The translations under genes were made by a program, and so were the position numbers. Below are positions 38,707 to 49,110 of a DNA stretch of 59,986 nt, in pieces; position 1 is the first letter of the stretch; each line of letters starts with the position of its first letter. The notes beneath the pieces are model-generated. The model saw only the letters and a program-made list of their open reading frames with translations. It searched no databases and was not told the DNA's origin. The DNA lies in NCBI GenBank assembly GCA_003116975.1, contig BGKB01000277.1, forward strand, positions 1 to 59,986, in the 5' to 3' direction. The DNA is from Aurantiochytrium sp. KH105 (Eukaryota; Sar; Bigyra; Thraustochytrida; Thraustochytriidae).

Positions 38707-41320
38707 CGGTGTTGTTCCAAGAGAGCAGCAGCTCTCGGGTACCAGCAGACAGACGCAGACAAACAGACGCAGTCAGTCAGACAGACGGACGGACGGAGAT
38801 AGACGCCGCCGCCGCCCTCCCGCGGCGCGAGCGTCTCCGGCCGCGTGCGTCGTCTCGCCCGCTCAGCCGGGCCTTCTGCGGAGGCGCGGACGAGGCAGAT
38901 GGACGGACTGCTTGACGAAAGATGGATGGATGATTGGATGAATGAATGGATGCCCGATGTAGGAGGGTGCCTCCCGCTCTCCCCGGCGGCGCGTCCAGTT
39001 TCCGGGCCTCGCGGGCACCGTCTGCCGGAGCGTGCGTGCGGTCGGGCGCGCGTGCGTGCGGTCGGGCGCGCGTATGCGAGCGAGCGAGCGTGCTTGCGGG
39101 CGGGCAGGCAGGCAAGCAGGCGGGCGAGACAGGCGCCGTTCGCGTTTGGCGCTTTTTAAACGCAGCCGGAAAGCGACCAGGGAACAAACGCGACGGACCA
39201 GTGAACGAATCGACGAATAACCCACTTCCCGCGCTCCTCGTGAATGAACAATCCTTCGCCATCGAAGGACCGACTAAGAGAGAGAGGTGGAAAAATTCAC
39301 ATTTCCCACTCGGCCACCCAGGCAGCCTGCCACTGCCAGCAAAGAGCAACTCTGCTCCATTCTGCACTTGCGCCGCGCCATTCTGCACTTGCGCCGCAGC
39401 CTTCCCCCCCCCGCCCCCAACTGGACTCCTGTCCGAGCTCTCCCTCCTGCGGGGCCGCGTGCCCCGAGCTTTTTGGGGTCCCCGGGGGCTCCAGTTTTTT
39501 TTTATTAATCGGGCCAGCAAGTCTGTGATGATCGTTGTCAGCAGCCAGCTGCAGCAGCCAGGCAGCTGCAGCTCCGATCCGAGTTCAACTTGGGCGTGGT
39601 GTGGAGATTTTGTTTTCTCTATCAAGATTGATGATCGATCAACCGCCATGGTCGATGTGCGGCCGCAGAAGTCAAGGTTTGGGGCGCTGGTAGTACGTAC
39701 TTGGTGGTCTCCACGGAGGCCGAGCCTACCTGGAGGATCGATCCTTTGTCGCTGGGGGCTGTGGCTGGAGCGTGGCCAGCGGCCGATGGCGGATTTCCTT
39801 TTTTTTTCAAGACTGCTGCGGGTGCATGCGAGCTCCGCTTCCGCTCCGCCAGTCTGTAACTTATTGGTGGTTGGTGACCACTTCTTTCTCGGCCTCTTTC
39901 TGGGTCATTTATTTTCACGTTGCCAAGTGCAGAGGTTGTTCGTTCACTCCTGTTGAAACCTTTCTTTCCAGCTGGCCAAGGCAGCTGAGGCAACCGAGCA
40001 AGCAAGCAAGCAAGCAAGCAAAGGCAACAGCAAGTCGCAGTGGGCCGCTGCCGCACCGACCGACTGGGTCCTTCCCTTCCTCCACCCCACGTCCGAGGCG
40101 TGCCAGTTCTTTTCGCGGCCAAGAAGCGAGCAAACCATCGCTCAAGTTCCTTCGCGGAGAGGTCTCATTTTTAGGGTCGTTCCTGGGACATAGCCTGCAC
40201 TGCGCGAAGCTCAATGCTCGCGAAAGCCGCAGCTGCGCGGACGAAAGAGGATATATCGCGCTGCTCTTCTCTGCTCTGCTCTGTTCTGCGGCAGCAATTA
40301 TCATGTATTCAGAGTTTTGGAGTTTTTAGTCACGATGGCGAGCCCCAGACGCGTGAACCTTGGAGATTATGCTCTCGATCGGAGCTTGGGGAGGACTCCG
40401 GAGGAGGAGGGTCATGACGTTCAAGTTGTTCACCCGCGCAGTCGACGGCAAGGCGAGAAGTTTTGCAGGTAATGCAGCTGCAGCGCGACACGGCGAGCGC
40501 GAGACGCAGACGCACTTGCCATGCCGGCTGCGATCCGCGTCCAGCGGGATTTAACCTAAAACTCGCTTCGTGCCCCTGCACCGGCGCCGGCATCCGCACT
40601 TCGTTCCCCGCGCGCAGCCCCTTGCAGGGGGGCGGGCTGGCCACTCTTTCCAGCAATGTACGCGCCGGAAATTGTTTCCCATTTTTATCCCCACCTCTTG
40701 CAGTAAGTAAGTTCCCACGCTCACAGTTTGTTGGTTGGTGTTGCGGAGCGGCCGCAAGTGGCCTATGGCGACGCGAGTACTGCGCGGCGTCTGGGCTCGA
40801 AGTGGAGCAAACGGCCCCTCACTCTCATCCGTGATGCACACGCACCAGGCCTAGAATAATAATAAAAGAAAGAAGGAAAAAAACCAAAAATAAAAATTAG
40901 AGAGGCGAAGAACGTCGAGCACGCCGGAACAAACAGCCAGCTCGAGGAGGCAGGCAGGACGGACGGGCGCGCAGGCAGACCTCGAGGGCGGCTCGCCAGG
41001 CGCGCGCCCCGCTCGACCCGGCCGCCGTCGCTCGCGCCGCGCCTGGCCGGCCGCGCCCTCGGGCCGGCCGCTGCTGCGGCTCGGGCGAGGTCGCGGGCAG
41101 ATCATCAGACGGAGAGGGCGCGGCGATATCGATCTCGCGCTTCCTGCCTCTGCTCTTCGAGTTGCGACCTTGCGGGGCCCAGGAGGATACCACCGGCGCC
41201 GAACCGGCGCATCATCGTCGCGGGCGGGCGGGCGCAGCGCCGCAGCCGCAGCCGCAGCCGCAGCGAGGACCGCGCGGGCGGGCTGGCCGGCCGCAGCGGG
41301 CGAGCCCCGAGCGCGCCGGG
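38615..41320. other. 2.7-kb region without a convincing gene
   Basis: Lies between two divergent low-complexity genes. It holds a CAG/CTG tract; 20-nt duplications of 'gtgcgtgcggtcgggcgcgc' at about 39030-39075; a two-copy 22-nt repeat with 'attctgcacttgcgccgc' at about 39358-39400; (CAAG)n at 39998-40022; and 'agctgcagcagccaggcagctgcagc' -like inverted pieces near 39548. Open frames of up to 336 codons occur on both strands but have composition set by the repeats and no domain. Noncoding transcripts cannot be excluded. Confidence 0.45.
38675..38703. repeat. (CTG/CAG)n tract upstream of the Asn/Ser-rich gene
   Basis: About nine to ten CTG units (CAG on the minus strand), in frame with the downstream minus-strand gene and able to encode poly-Gln if an upstream exon were spliced in. 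No ATG precedes it in frame. Confidence 0.9.
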
Positions 41321-42676
41321 ATGAAACGGAACCTGTCGCTCTCCGGAACAAGCTTTCCGGGGAGCCAGCACCAGCGTAACAATACGCACGCACACGCTCA
41401 CGGCGGCAGCCAGACGGGCTCGCCGTACCACCATTCATCGCAACAGCGAGATCATGGAAACAATGTATACGGATCGTCCTCGGTGTCTTCGTCGTCAATA
41501 TCCTCGTCGTCGGCGGCGTCCTCGGTGAACTCTCGCGCGTCGCCGCAGCACTCGACGACGGCGTCCCCGACGGGGCCCTCGCACCATGCAGCAAGAGATC
41601 ACCAAATGCAGCAACAGGTGCAACAACAAATGCAGCAACTCCGCCTTCAGCAGACGACGCCATCTGCGGACCAGCAGCAACAGCATCTGCATCAATTCCA
41701 TGGAGCTTCAAGAGGGGGTGGCAGCTCTGCCCCGTTCGGGGCCGATACGGCGAACGCACAACACGTAAACAACAGCGCAAACTTTAGGTCAATTTCGCAA
41801 CAACAACAACAACAACATGGCTCTTTGTCGTCGCCTAATGCGGAGCAAGCTCCATCACCACCGCATCTCGGCGGCCAGCAGGGCGACCAAGAGCTCGAGA
41901 AACGTCTGGGGGGTAACCAGAGACAGTCGTCTTCGAATCTGTTTAATCCACAGATTCTTGCGGCGCTGCAGTCGACCGGCTCCGGTCTTGGTAACATACA
42001 AAGCATGCTTAATTCTCCTGCCGCCGCCAGGTCCTCCTCCTTGTCGACAAATCTAGGGTCGTCGGGGTTGGGCTTTTCGACAAATCACTCTGAAGCCCAT
42101 GGCCAGGGCCTTGGCGCAAGTGTTTCTTTAAGCTCGCATCGAAGCGCTCCCGAGCTCGCAACGGCGCGGATCACGGATAGACAAACATACAAGGAGGTCC
42201 GCGAGCGCATGGTTGACATGGTGGACGACAAGCCCAATCTTTCGAAACACGACTTTGACCAGCTGTATCTCGATTTGCGACGCACGCAAGAGTTTGCGCG
42301 TCAAGTCAGCATGCCCGACAAGTCCAAACTTCAGCTCAAGGAATCTGCCAACATGAATGTTGATGTGGCCTGGCAACAGCTGCTGGACCGTAGCCTCATC
42401 ACAGAGAACGACGACGAGAACTTTATTCGATTGCTCATTTGGCGCCAGCATCTCCGGATTCGCACGAACAACTTTGAGCCGCCGACCTTTGCGGACGCGC
42501 GCCAGTGGACTGGCATGCTCTTTCACCAGACGCTTGTCAACATGGTCGATGAGACGCGTACCTTTAAAAACTCAAAGCCTCGCACGCGCAGCGAGCTCTT
42601 TCTTCGGCTCTATCTGCTCGCCAAGGTATCCGGCATCCAGCTCGAATTTCACCACACTGACTTTCGATCCGGTTAA
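41321..42676 (+). CDS. Gln/Ser-rich protein with a conserved-looking C-terminal domain, function unknown
   Basis: A 451-residue protein from the ATG at 41321; the upstream frame begins at a TTG. The first 280 residues are low complexity: His/Ser-rich, then several Gln runs (QQQQQQH, QMQQQVQQQMQQ). Residues about 285-451 are normal in composition and probably folded: TYKEVRERMVDMVDDKPNLSKHDFDQLYLDL, LLDRSLITENDDENFIRLLIWRQHLRIRT and FADARQWTGMLFHQTLVNMVDETRTF, all predicted helical, ending IQLEFHHTDF. I do not recognise the domain. Gln-rich tails are common in transcription and Mediator-type proteins, but that alone does not assign a role. It lies directly before the MOB array on the same strand. 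Confidence 0.65.
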   Translation: MKRNLSLSGTSFPGSQHQRNNTHAHAHGGSQTGSPYHHSSQQRDHGNNVYGSSSVSSSSISSSSAASSVNSRASPQHSTTASPTGPSHHAARDHQMQQQVQQQMQQLRLQQTTPSADQQQQHLHQFHGASRGGGSSAPFGADTANAQHVNNSANFRSISQQQQQQHGSLSSPNAEQAPSPPHLGGQQGDQELEKRLGGNQRQSSSNLFNPQILAALQSTGSGLGNIQSMLNSPAAARSSSLSTNLGSSGLGFSTNHSEAHGQGLGASVSLSSHRSAPELATARITDRQTYKEVRERMVDMVDDKPNLSKHDFDQLYLDLRRTQEFARQVSMPDKSKLQLKESANMNVDVAWQQLLDRSLITENDDENFIRLLIWRQHLRIRTNNFEPPTFADARQWTGMLFHQTLVNMVDETRTFKNSKPRTRSELFLRLYLLAKVSGIQLEFHHTDFRSG

Positions 42677-43389
42677 CCAAGCTTGCGCGCAGCAGCGCCA
42701 GTAATGACTATCAACACTCCAACCGCACACAACCTATACCTTACTAGGCCTACTCTCAACTAGTTTCCATGACTTTATATCAAACGATGGTCGTCCAGGC
42801 CCGCTCACTCGATGTATACCAGTGGTAGCGCCAGACGCCGCGGCACGCCATGCTGCTCTCCGGACGGCCCTTCGTCCATCGCCTTTCTCTCCCCTCTTTC
42901 GCCAAACACTGGCGCGCGACTGGATTGGATTGCACACCAGAGGCATGCACACAGACTTTTCGAAGACGTGCAAATAGCAGAGTATAAAGCAAAAAGAGTA
43001 AAGTAAAGTAGCAGAGCAAAGTAAAGCAAAAGGAAAGCAAAGCAAAAGGAAAGCAAAGCAAAAACTTTTTGGGGTTTTCGCGTGCTCGAGTCCGTCTGTC
43101 TGTCGGTCCAGCGAGGGATCTTTGCGGCCGCCGCAAGACAACGCGAGACTTGGACCTCGTCGAGCGGGCGGACGGGTGAGCGGGTGAGCGAGCGCGCCAG
43201 CAGACGCCGCGCCCTCCTGCGCGACAGCAGCTAACGCACGTTCCCTGCTGCGGCGAGGAGCAGGGCGGGAGGTATTTTGCGAGCGAGTGTGCACACGCGC
43301 CGCCGGTGCTGCTCCTGGAGAGCTATCTGCAAGAAAAAGGACGAGACGCTGACCGGCTGCCTGCCTTTTGACACGGAAACAAAGCGAAA
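42677..43389. other. Upstream region of MOB1-like copy A
   Basis: Contains TAGGCCTA at 42745, an 'aaagcaaaaggaaagcaaagc' tract at 43018-43066 and the palindromic element at 43287. A frame on the minus strand over this region has no supporting features. Confidence 0.5.
43287..43296. promoter_or_regulatory. GTGTGCACAC palindrome upstream of MOB1-like copy A
   Basis: Perfect 10-bp palindrome 94 bases before the ATG. The same decamer precedes the three other copies and was not found elsewhere in the window by eye. Confidence 0.6.
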
Positions 43390-44070
43390 ATGAACTTCAA
43401 GGGCTTGCTGTCCCGCGGCGGCAATGGCGAGAAGAAGACGCTCAAGCCTGTCAAGAAGCATGCCACAATGAAGAGGCAAACGCTGTCCAAGCTGACCCAG
43501 CGCACCCTCGGCAGCGGCAACTTGGCGTTGGCTGTCCAGCTTCCGGAGGGCGAAGATCTCGACGAGTGGCTTGCTGCCAACACCGTCGACTTTTTCAATG
43601 AGATCTCGCTTCTCTACGGTCTTGTCATTGATGACGCTGCGCAGTTCCAAGAGCCTGGTTCAGGTTTCCCCCCTGGCTTCGAATACCGCTGGGGTGAAAC
43701 GAATTCCAAGAAGCCCATTCGCGTGTCCTCGCCAGAGTATGTTGACTATGTCATGACCTGGGTCGAAGATATGCTCGATAATGAGGAGATTTTTCCCACC
43801 ATGGAGGAGGACCCCTTTCCAGAAAATTTTCTGGATTACATCAAGGACATTTACAAGCGCCTCTTCCGAATCTTTGCCATTATCTACCACCGGCACTTTC
43901 ATGTCTTTGAGGAGCTCGAAGCTCAGGCTCACCTCAACACGTGCTTCAAGCACTTTCTCTTCTTTTGCCTCAACTTTGGCCTCGTCGATGACAAGGAGCT
44001 CCTTGCTCTTGAGGGTCCAGTCAAACGTCTCAAGGAGGAGTACAAGGAGCAAGGGGCCGAGGGCGAATAA
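43390..44070 (+). CDS. MOB1-like kinase activator, copy A
   Basis: A 226-residue MOB1 family protein. MOB1 binds and activates NDR/LATS AGC kinases in Hippo and mitotic-exit signalling. Family features are clear: RTLGSGNL, LPEGEDLDEWLAANTVDFFNE, FEYRWGETN.KKPI, PEYVDYVMTWVEDMLD, and AQAHLNTCFKHF near the end. Both threonines phosphorylated by MST kinases in human MOB1 (T12, T35) have equivalents (Thr18, Thr39). The zinc site is not intact: human Cys79, Cys84 and His161 correspond to Ala83, Glu88 and Ile164 with no gaps, and only the His166 equivalent (His169) remains. First of four tandem copies on one strand; the most diverged at its N-terminus together with copy D. Confidence 0.92.
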   Translation: MNFKGLLSRGGNGEKKTLKPVKKHATMKRQTLSKLTQRTLGSGNLALAVQLPEGEDLDEWLAANTVDFFNEISLLYGLVIDDAAQFQEPGSGFPPGFEYRWGETNSKKPIRVSSPEYVDYVMTWVEDMLDNEEIFPTMEEDPFPENFLDYIKDIYKRLFRIFAIIYHRHFHVFEELEAQAHLNTCFKHFLFFCLNFGLVDDKELLALEGPVKRLKEEYKEQGAEGE

Positions 44071-44680
44071 ATTCCACGTCTTCATCCCAATCGTATGGTT
44101 CTTTTCTTTAGATAGATGAGGAGGCACGAAATCTATACACATGTTGTCGATATGTTTGATTCAAACGTAACAAGCTGTTTAATCTCCTTACAAAGGAGAC
44201 AGTCGATTGTCAATGATGAAGGGCAAGTGTTTCTCAGTTTCCCCATAAAAAGGTATAAGAAGGGAAGGAGACGTTTTCCAAATGCCATCGCTCTTCTTCT
44301 TAGAGGGGCGCCAGACATTTTCTTGCGGCGCTTTGGGCACGCGCTGGCTTGAACGGCAGCCATCTTCTTCTTTTTGTTGTTGAGTCTCTCTCGGAAGTGA
44401 TCTTTCTCTCCATTCGTCGTTCCAACACGTTCTTGTTGCGGAAAGGATCCAAAACTGTGTCTCTGCAAGAAATTTGTTTGCTCGATCAAACTCTCTTTTG
44501 TGATAAAGGGATGGAGTCGCTGCTGAGTGGAAGAGACAAATACCGTTGATTGACATCTGTGCATCGTCCGTCATAAAGTTCCCGTCAAATCTTTGTGCGC
44601 TGGCTGAACGAATGAAGAAAAACAAATCACTTTCGATACTACTACCCCACTTTCTTTTTCGTCATTTTCGTCTTATTTTT

Positions 44681-44925
<245 letters not shown>

Positions 44926-45172
44926 GCACGTGCTGTTTTATGACGAGAAAGGCACTGAAAAGGAAAGCAAAGCAAAACAGAAATCGCGTACGAGGAGGCG
45001 GGAGACGGTCTGCAAGACGTCAAGCTCGCGCACAAGCAGGGTGAACGGACGCGCAACGTGACAGGGAGGGACTGCTCGTCCCTGCCAGTCGCTCTCTGCT
45101 CTGGAGCAGGTTGCCTTTCTCCGGGCGTTCTGCTGCTTCAAGAGCGTGCAAGCGCGCACGCGCGCGACAGCG

Positions 45173-45182
45173 GTGTGCACAC
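45173..45182. promoter_or_regulatory. GTGTGCACAC palindrome upstream of MOB1-like copy B
   Basis: Perfect decamer 67 bases before the ATG, closest of the four. Confidence 0.6.
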
Positions 45183-45248
45183 ATCGCGCGCAAGTTTGCA
45201 GCCCGAGACCTTTGACGAGTACAGCAGACTTTACGCAGGCCGAGCACA

Positions 45249-45920
45249 ATGCCAAAGTTTCGCGACCTCCTCGAGCGTGGCGGAAAGACGACCTTCAAAC
45301 CTGACAAGAAGCATGGTACGCTGCATAGGCAATCGCTCTCCCAGCTCACCAAGCGTACCCTGGGCAGTGGAAACCTACGTGCCGCTGTCGAATGTCCCGC
45401 CGACGACGATCTGAACGACTGGCTCGCGGCCAACACGGTCGACTTCTTCAATGAGATCTCCCTTCTTTATGGTCTTGTCGTCGATGATGCCGCGCAGTAC
45501 ACGCAACCTGGCGAAGGCTTCCCTCCATCATTCGAATACCGCTGGGGTGAAAGCAACACGAAGAAACCCATTCGCGTGTCTTCGCCCGAGTACGTTGACT
45601 ACGTCATGACCTGGGTCGAGGATCAGCTCGACAATGAGGCAATTTTCCCGACCTTGGAGGAGGAAGACTTCCCCGACGACTTTCTGGACTACATCAAAGA
45701 CATTTTCAAGCGCCTCTTTCGCGTGTACGCCATTATATACCATCGCCATTTCCATGTCTTTGAGGAGCTTGATGCCCAGGCCCACCTCAACACGTGCTTC
45801 AAGCACTTTATCTTCTTTTGCATCCGCTATGAGCTGATCACGGACGAGAAAGAACTTGCAGTTCTTGATGGGCCGATCAAACATCTCAAGGAAGAGTACG
45901 ATGAGCAAGGTGACGAGTGA
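45249..45920 (+). CDS. MOB1-like kinase activator, copy B
   Basis: A 223-residue MOB1-like protein, closest to copy C. It starts MPKFRDLLERGGKTTFKPDKKHGTL, keeps the T12- and T35-equivalent threonines and the NTVDFFNEISLLYG block. The zinc-site positions are Ala and Gln in place of the two Cys and Ile in place of the first His (YAIIYHRHF). Two acidic clusters follow (LEEEDFPDDF and YDEQGDE at the C-terminus). Intact and in one exon; nothing suggests decay. Confidence 0.92.
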   Translation: MPKFRDLLERGGKTTFKPDKKHGTLHRQSLSQLTKRTLGSGNLRAAVECPADDDLNDWLAANTVDFFNEISLLYGLVVDDAAQYTQPGEGFPPSFEYRWGESNTKKPIRVSSPEYVDYVMTWVEDQLDNEAIFPTLEEEDFPDDFLDYIKDIFKRLFRVYAIIYHRHFHVFEELDAQAHLNTCFKHFIFFCIRYELITDEKELAVLDGPIKHLKEEYDEQGDE

Positions 45921-46731
45921 TGAACTCACAGGAAAAGTAATTTCGCCCAGCATTGAACATCTCATTTTTTCAGTGTCTCGCTTTCGCAAAACACCTGAAC
46001 AACACTTTCTCACTCAATATGTTTGAAAGTGGACGCTTGCGCGCAAACTTCAAAGAACCTACCTTGTTCACAAATATCATAATGTTTTTAGACTTTCCTT
46101 GCTTGATCGGCATCGTGAAACTCGCGATCATAGACCTATCTGTGCTTTGAAAGCGAAAAGTTCTTTTCTTTTGCTATAAACCAACACGAGGACGAAGTCG
46201 CCAGTGCCGCGCGTGTGCACTGGGTCAGCCAACATGGGAAGAGACCATTTCTCTGTGCACGCGAGCACCTTATTCTTTTCGTCACTCTCTTGCTGTGTAC
46301 CTTTCCCCTCAGGCTCCCGAGGCGCCTCGTTCTTCCATACATTCCGCGCCGGATTGCGCCAGCCGGCCTCATACCTTTTCTTTTTACTTTTCAAGATTTT
46401 TTTCTTCCCGCACGTGCCATTTTGAGTTGCAGCCAAACCAAAATCAAATTAGATCGAGGAGGAGGTCCGCGATCGCGTACACGCGCGTGCAGGCGAACGC
46501 CCGCACCAAGAAGTGGGCGCCGCGTCCTTCGTCTCTGCTGATCGCACCGTGCTGCTGCTCTGCACCGCTTCCCGTCTGCGTTGCGAGAGGTCTTTGCGCT
46601 CATCCTGGGCTCGCGCACGTGAAGTGGTGTGCACACGTTTCCGTCCGCAAGCACGCTCGCTCGCGTGCAGACTTTTACGAGAAACGAGAGGCAGACTTTT
46701 ACTGTAGCTTGCTTTGAGACGCTTCGAGACA
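45921..46731. other. Spacer between MOB1-like copies B and C
   Basis: AT-rich 3' part, then copy C's leader with GTGTGCACAC at 46627, a near-copy (gtgtgcactg) at 46214 and two 'gcagacttttac' repeats at about 46668 and 46691. No gene. Confidence 0.55.
46627..46636. promoter_or_regulatory. GTGTGCACAC palindrome upstream of MOB1-like copy C
   Basis: Perfect decamer 96 bases before the ATG. Confidence 0.6.
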
Positions 46732-47406
46732 ATGAAGAAGTTCCGTGAGCTTCTTGAGCGCGGCGAGAAGAAAACCTTCAAGCCCATCAAGAACCATGGC
46801 ACTCTCAAGCGGCAGACCCTTTCCAAGCTCACCAAGCGTACCTTGGGAAGTGGCAATCTGCGAGCCGCAGTCGAGTGCCCCGAGGACGATACGCTTGACG
46901 ATTGGCTTGCTGCCAACACGGTGGACTTCTTCAACGAGATCTCCCTCCTGTACGGTCTCGTTGTTGACGATGCCATGCAGTTCACAAAGCCGGGCGAGGG
47001 TTTCCCGCCCGGATTTGAATACCGCTGGGGTGAGACGAATTCCAAAAAGCCCATCCGCGTGTCCTCGCCCGAATACGTTGACTACGTCATGACCTGGGTC
47101 GAGGATCAGCTTGACAATGAAGACATTTTCCCTACGCTTGAAGAGCATCCTTTTCCCTCCAACTTTTTGGACTACATCAAGGACATCTTCAAGCGCCTCT
47201 TTCGCGTTTTTGCCATCATGTATCACCGCCACTTTCACGTCTTTGAGGAACTCGAAGCCCAGGCTCATCTCAACACCTGCTTCAAGCACTTTTTCTTCTT
47301 TTGCATTCGCTACGAGCTTATCGAAGACGAAAAGGACCTTGCGGTTCTGGAAGGTCCCGTTGCCCGGCTCAGGCTCGAATACGAGGAGCAGGGTGAAGAC
47401 ATGTGA
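46732..47406 (+). CDS. MOB1-like kinase activator, copy C
   Basis: A 224-residue MOB1-like protein from the ATG at 46732; a TTG six codons upstream is not used. It is nearly the same as copy B through the core (RTLGSGNLRAAVECP, WLAANTVDFFNEISLLYGLVVDD). Zinc-site positions are Ala and Lys for the two Cys and Ile for the first His (FAIMYHRHF). Both MST-type threonines are kept (KKTFKP and KRTLGSGN). Confidence 0.92.
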   Translation: MKKFRELLERGEKKTFKPIKNHGTLKRQTLSKLTKRTLGSGNLRAAVECPEDDTLDDWLAANTVDFFNEISLLYGLVVDDAMQFTKPGEGFPPGFEYRWGETNSKKPIRVSSPEYVDYVMTWVEDQLDNEDIFPTLEEHPFPSNFLDYIKDIFKRLFRVFAIMYHRHFHVFEELEAQAHLNTCFKHFFFFCIRYELIEDEKDLAVLEGPVARLRLEYEEQGEDM

Positions 47407-47731
47407 TTACGCGATGAAGCGGAGTGCGATGGGCTAAAGAGTATCACGTGCTCTGCGTTGCCTTCAGGAGAGAAGATAAAGAACTCGAAGGAGGAGAGTA
47501 ACGATGGGACGCTCGCCTTTACTTCCGTTCGATCCGCCGTTTTCATGAGCGGACGAATTCGTAAACCAAGTCTCGAATTGAACAAAATTATTTTTTTCGA
47601 GTCTTGCATGCCTCTAGTTCTTGCTCGTCGTCGAGTCGATGCATTGTGCCATCAGACAATGCCATCCATGGACGACTTGTTTTGCTTTCGATAGAGCGAT
47701 GTTTCACACTCAACTTAGAAAAGTAAATCCC

Positions 47732-47840
47732 GCGCTTCACGTGGTTTCATTCCATGCGCTGGTTAAAACCTGATGTAGGGCCGCGTTTCACGCCGTCTTA
47801 TTCGATGCGCTTGTTTAATTTTAACACCTGACGTAGGGCC
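47732..47840. repeat. Degenerate 50-58-nt tandem repeat
   Basis: Two copies (47732-47781 and 47783-47840) share 'gcgYttcacg', 'ttattcSatgcgct', 'taaaacctga' and end 'gYgtagggcc' with small indels. The 'gtttcacactcaac' at 47701 may be an eroded third copy. Confidence 0.7.
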
Positions 47841-48067
47841 CTTTTTTTCTCGAAGCGGCGAGTTTGACGGTACCACATTGTATGTCGGAATATTTTCACA
47901 TAGGCCCTATCTTGCCATCTTCGAACTTTCGAAGAGACAAGATGCTATGGATGACGATTGCGGATTCGAGTCCTCGACAGCCCAAGGTAGCCAAAGTCCA
48001 TTGGCCCTATCCTGTTGAGCAAGACTGTATGCTACCTACTCGCCTTTGTGATGCTGCTGCTCTAGAA

Positions 48068-48077
48068 GTGTGCACAC
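48068..48077. promoter_or_regulatory. GTGTGCACAC palindrome upstream of MOB1-like copy D
   Basis: Perfect decamer, 365 bases before the ATG and therefore more distant than in the other copies; an unannotated leader intron could account for this. Confidence 0.5.
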
Positions 48078-48441
48078 ACCTTTATCAAGCGACATCTAGT
48101 CAAAACTCTAGGGTTTTCCCAAGTCCGTATACTTCGCCAACAAAACGAGATCATCAAGCGCGTGCCAGCACGGCAGGGTCGGTCGACGTTCCTGAACGTC
48201 GCGCGCGGCCTCCTTGTAGCGCTTGCGGAGAGCGCTCTTCTTGCAATCCGCGGACCTCTCCCCCCCCTCCCTCGTCCGCCTCCTCCCCGCATCGTCCTGC
48301 GCGCGCAGTCCGTAATCTTGCGCCTGGCGAGCGTGTGCAAACTCATTTATCATTGCAGCGGCACGCGCTGCAAGACTTTTAGCGAAGTAACGCAGTCGCT
48401 CGTGCGAGGGGCCTTTGGCGCGCAGGAAAGGGAAGGGAACG

Positions 48442-49110
48442 ATGCCCAAGTTTCGCGCTATGCTTGACAAGGGCGAGAAGTCGATGTACAAGTCGCTCAA
48501 GCTCCATGGCAGCGCCAAGCGAGAAAGTTTGTCTGCACTGACCAAAAAAACGCTAGGCAGCGGCAACATGCGCAAGGCGGTCGAGCTGCCGGCCGACGAG
48601 CCGGACGTCAATGAATGGCTGGCCGCCAACACTGTTGACTTTTTCAATGAAATCTCGCTCCTGTATGGCCTCGTATGGGACGATGCTCAAAGATTCACCA
48701 AGCCTGGTGAAGGTTTCCCACCCGGCTTTGAGTACCGCTGGGGCGGGGGACCAGGCCAGAAACCCATCCGCGTTTCCTCCGCAGAATACGTTGACTACGT
48801 CTTGACCTGGGTGGAGGATCAACTTGATAACGAGGACATTTTCGTGGTCAATGCAGAGGTGGAATTTCCAGAAGACTTCAAGTCTTACATTGATGACATT
48901 TTCAAGCGCCTCTTTCGCGTTTTCGCCATCATGTATCATCAACACTTTGATGTCTTTGAAAACTTGGAGGCGGTCGAACACCTCAACACGTGTTTCAAGC
49001 ACTTTATGTACTTCAGCTTTCACTTCGACCTCATTGACGAAAAGGAATTCGGTGCGCTTGAAGGCCCCGTCCAAAACCTCAAAGCGGAATATGATGCCTC
49101 GGCCCCTTAG
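48442..49110 (+). CDS. MOB1-like kinase activator, copy D
   Basis: A 222-residue MOB1-like protein from the ATG at 48442. It is the most divergent copy: the T12-equivalent threonine is replaced (EKSMYKS), though the T35 equivalent (KKTLGSGN) stays. An extra residue appears in the ADEPDVNEWLAANTV segment. The GETN loop reads GGGPGQKPI. As in the others, the zinc Cys positions are Ala and Lys and the first His is Ile (FAIMYHQHF). The tail is short (LKAEYDASAP) and lacks the acidic end of copies A-C. Confidence 0.9.
   Translation: MPKFRAMLDKGEKSMYKSLKLHGSAKRESLSALTKKTLGSGNMRKAVELPADEPDVNEWLAANTVDFFNEISLLYGLVWDDAQRFTKPGEGFPPGFEYRWGGGPGQKPIRVSSAEYVDYVLTWVEDQLDNEDIFVVNAEVEFPEDFKSYIDDIFKRLFRVFAIMYHQHFDVFENLEAVEHLNTCFKHFMYFSFHFDLIDEKEFGALEGPVQNLKAEYDASAP

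Larger units (their letters stand above)
47407..48441. other. Spacer between MOB1-like copies C and D
   Basis: The longest spacer in the array that is free of a microsatellite. It holds a two-copy degenerate repeat (47732-47840), the GTGTGCACAC element at 48068, a 'ccccccctccc' stretch near 48260 and 'gcaagacttttagcg' at 48370. No gene. Confidence 0.55.

Noticed and set aside
38946..39956. 336-codon plus-strand frame
   Set aside because: Ala/Arg/Pro-rich, crosses tandem duplications, no recognisable fold; a comparable frame exists on the minus strand.
47955..47985. B-box-like 'gattcgagtcc', possible tRNA
   Set aside because: No A box at the right distance and no cloverleaf can be drawn.
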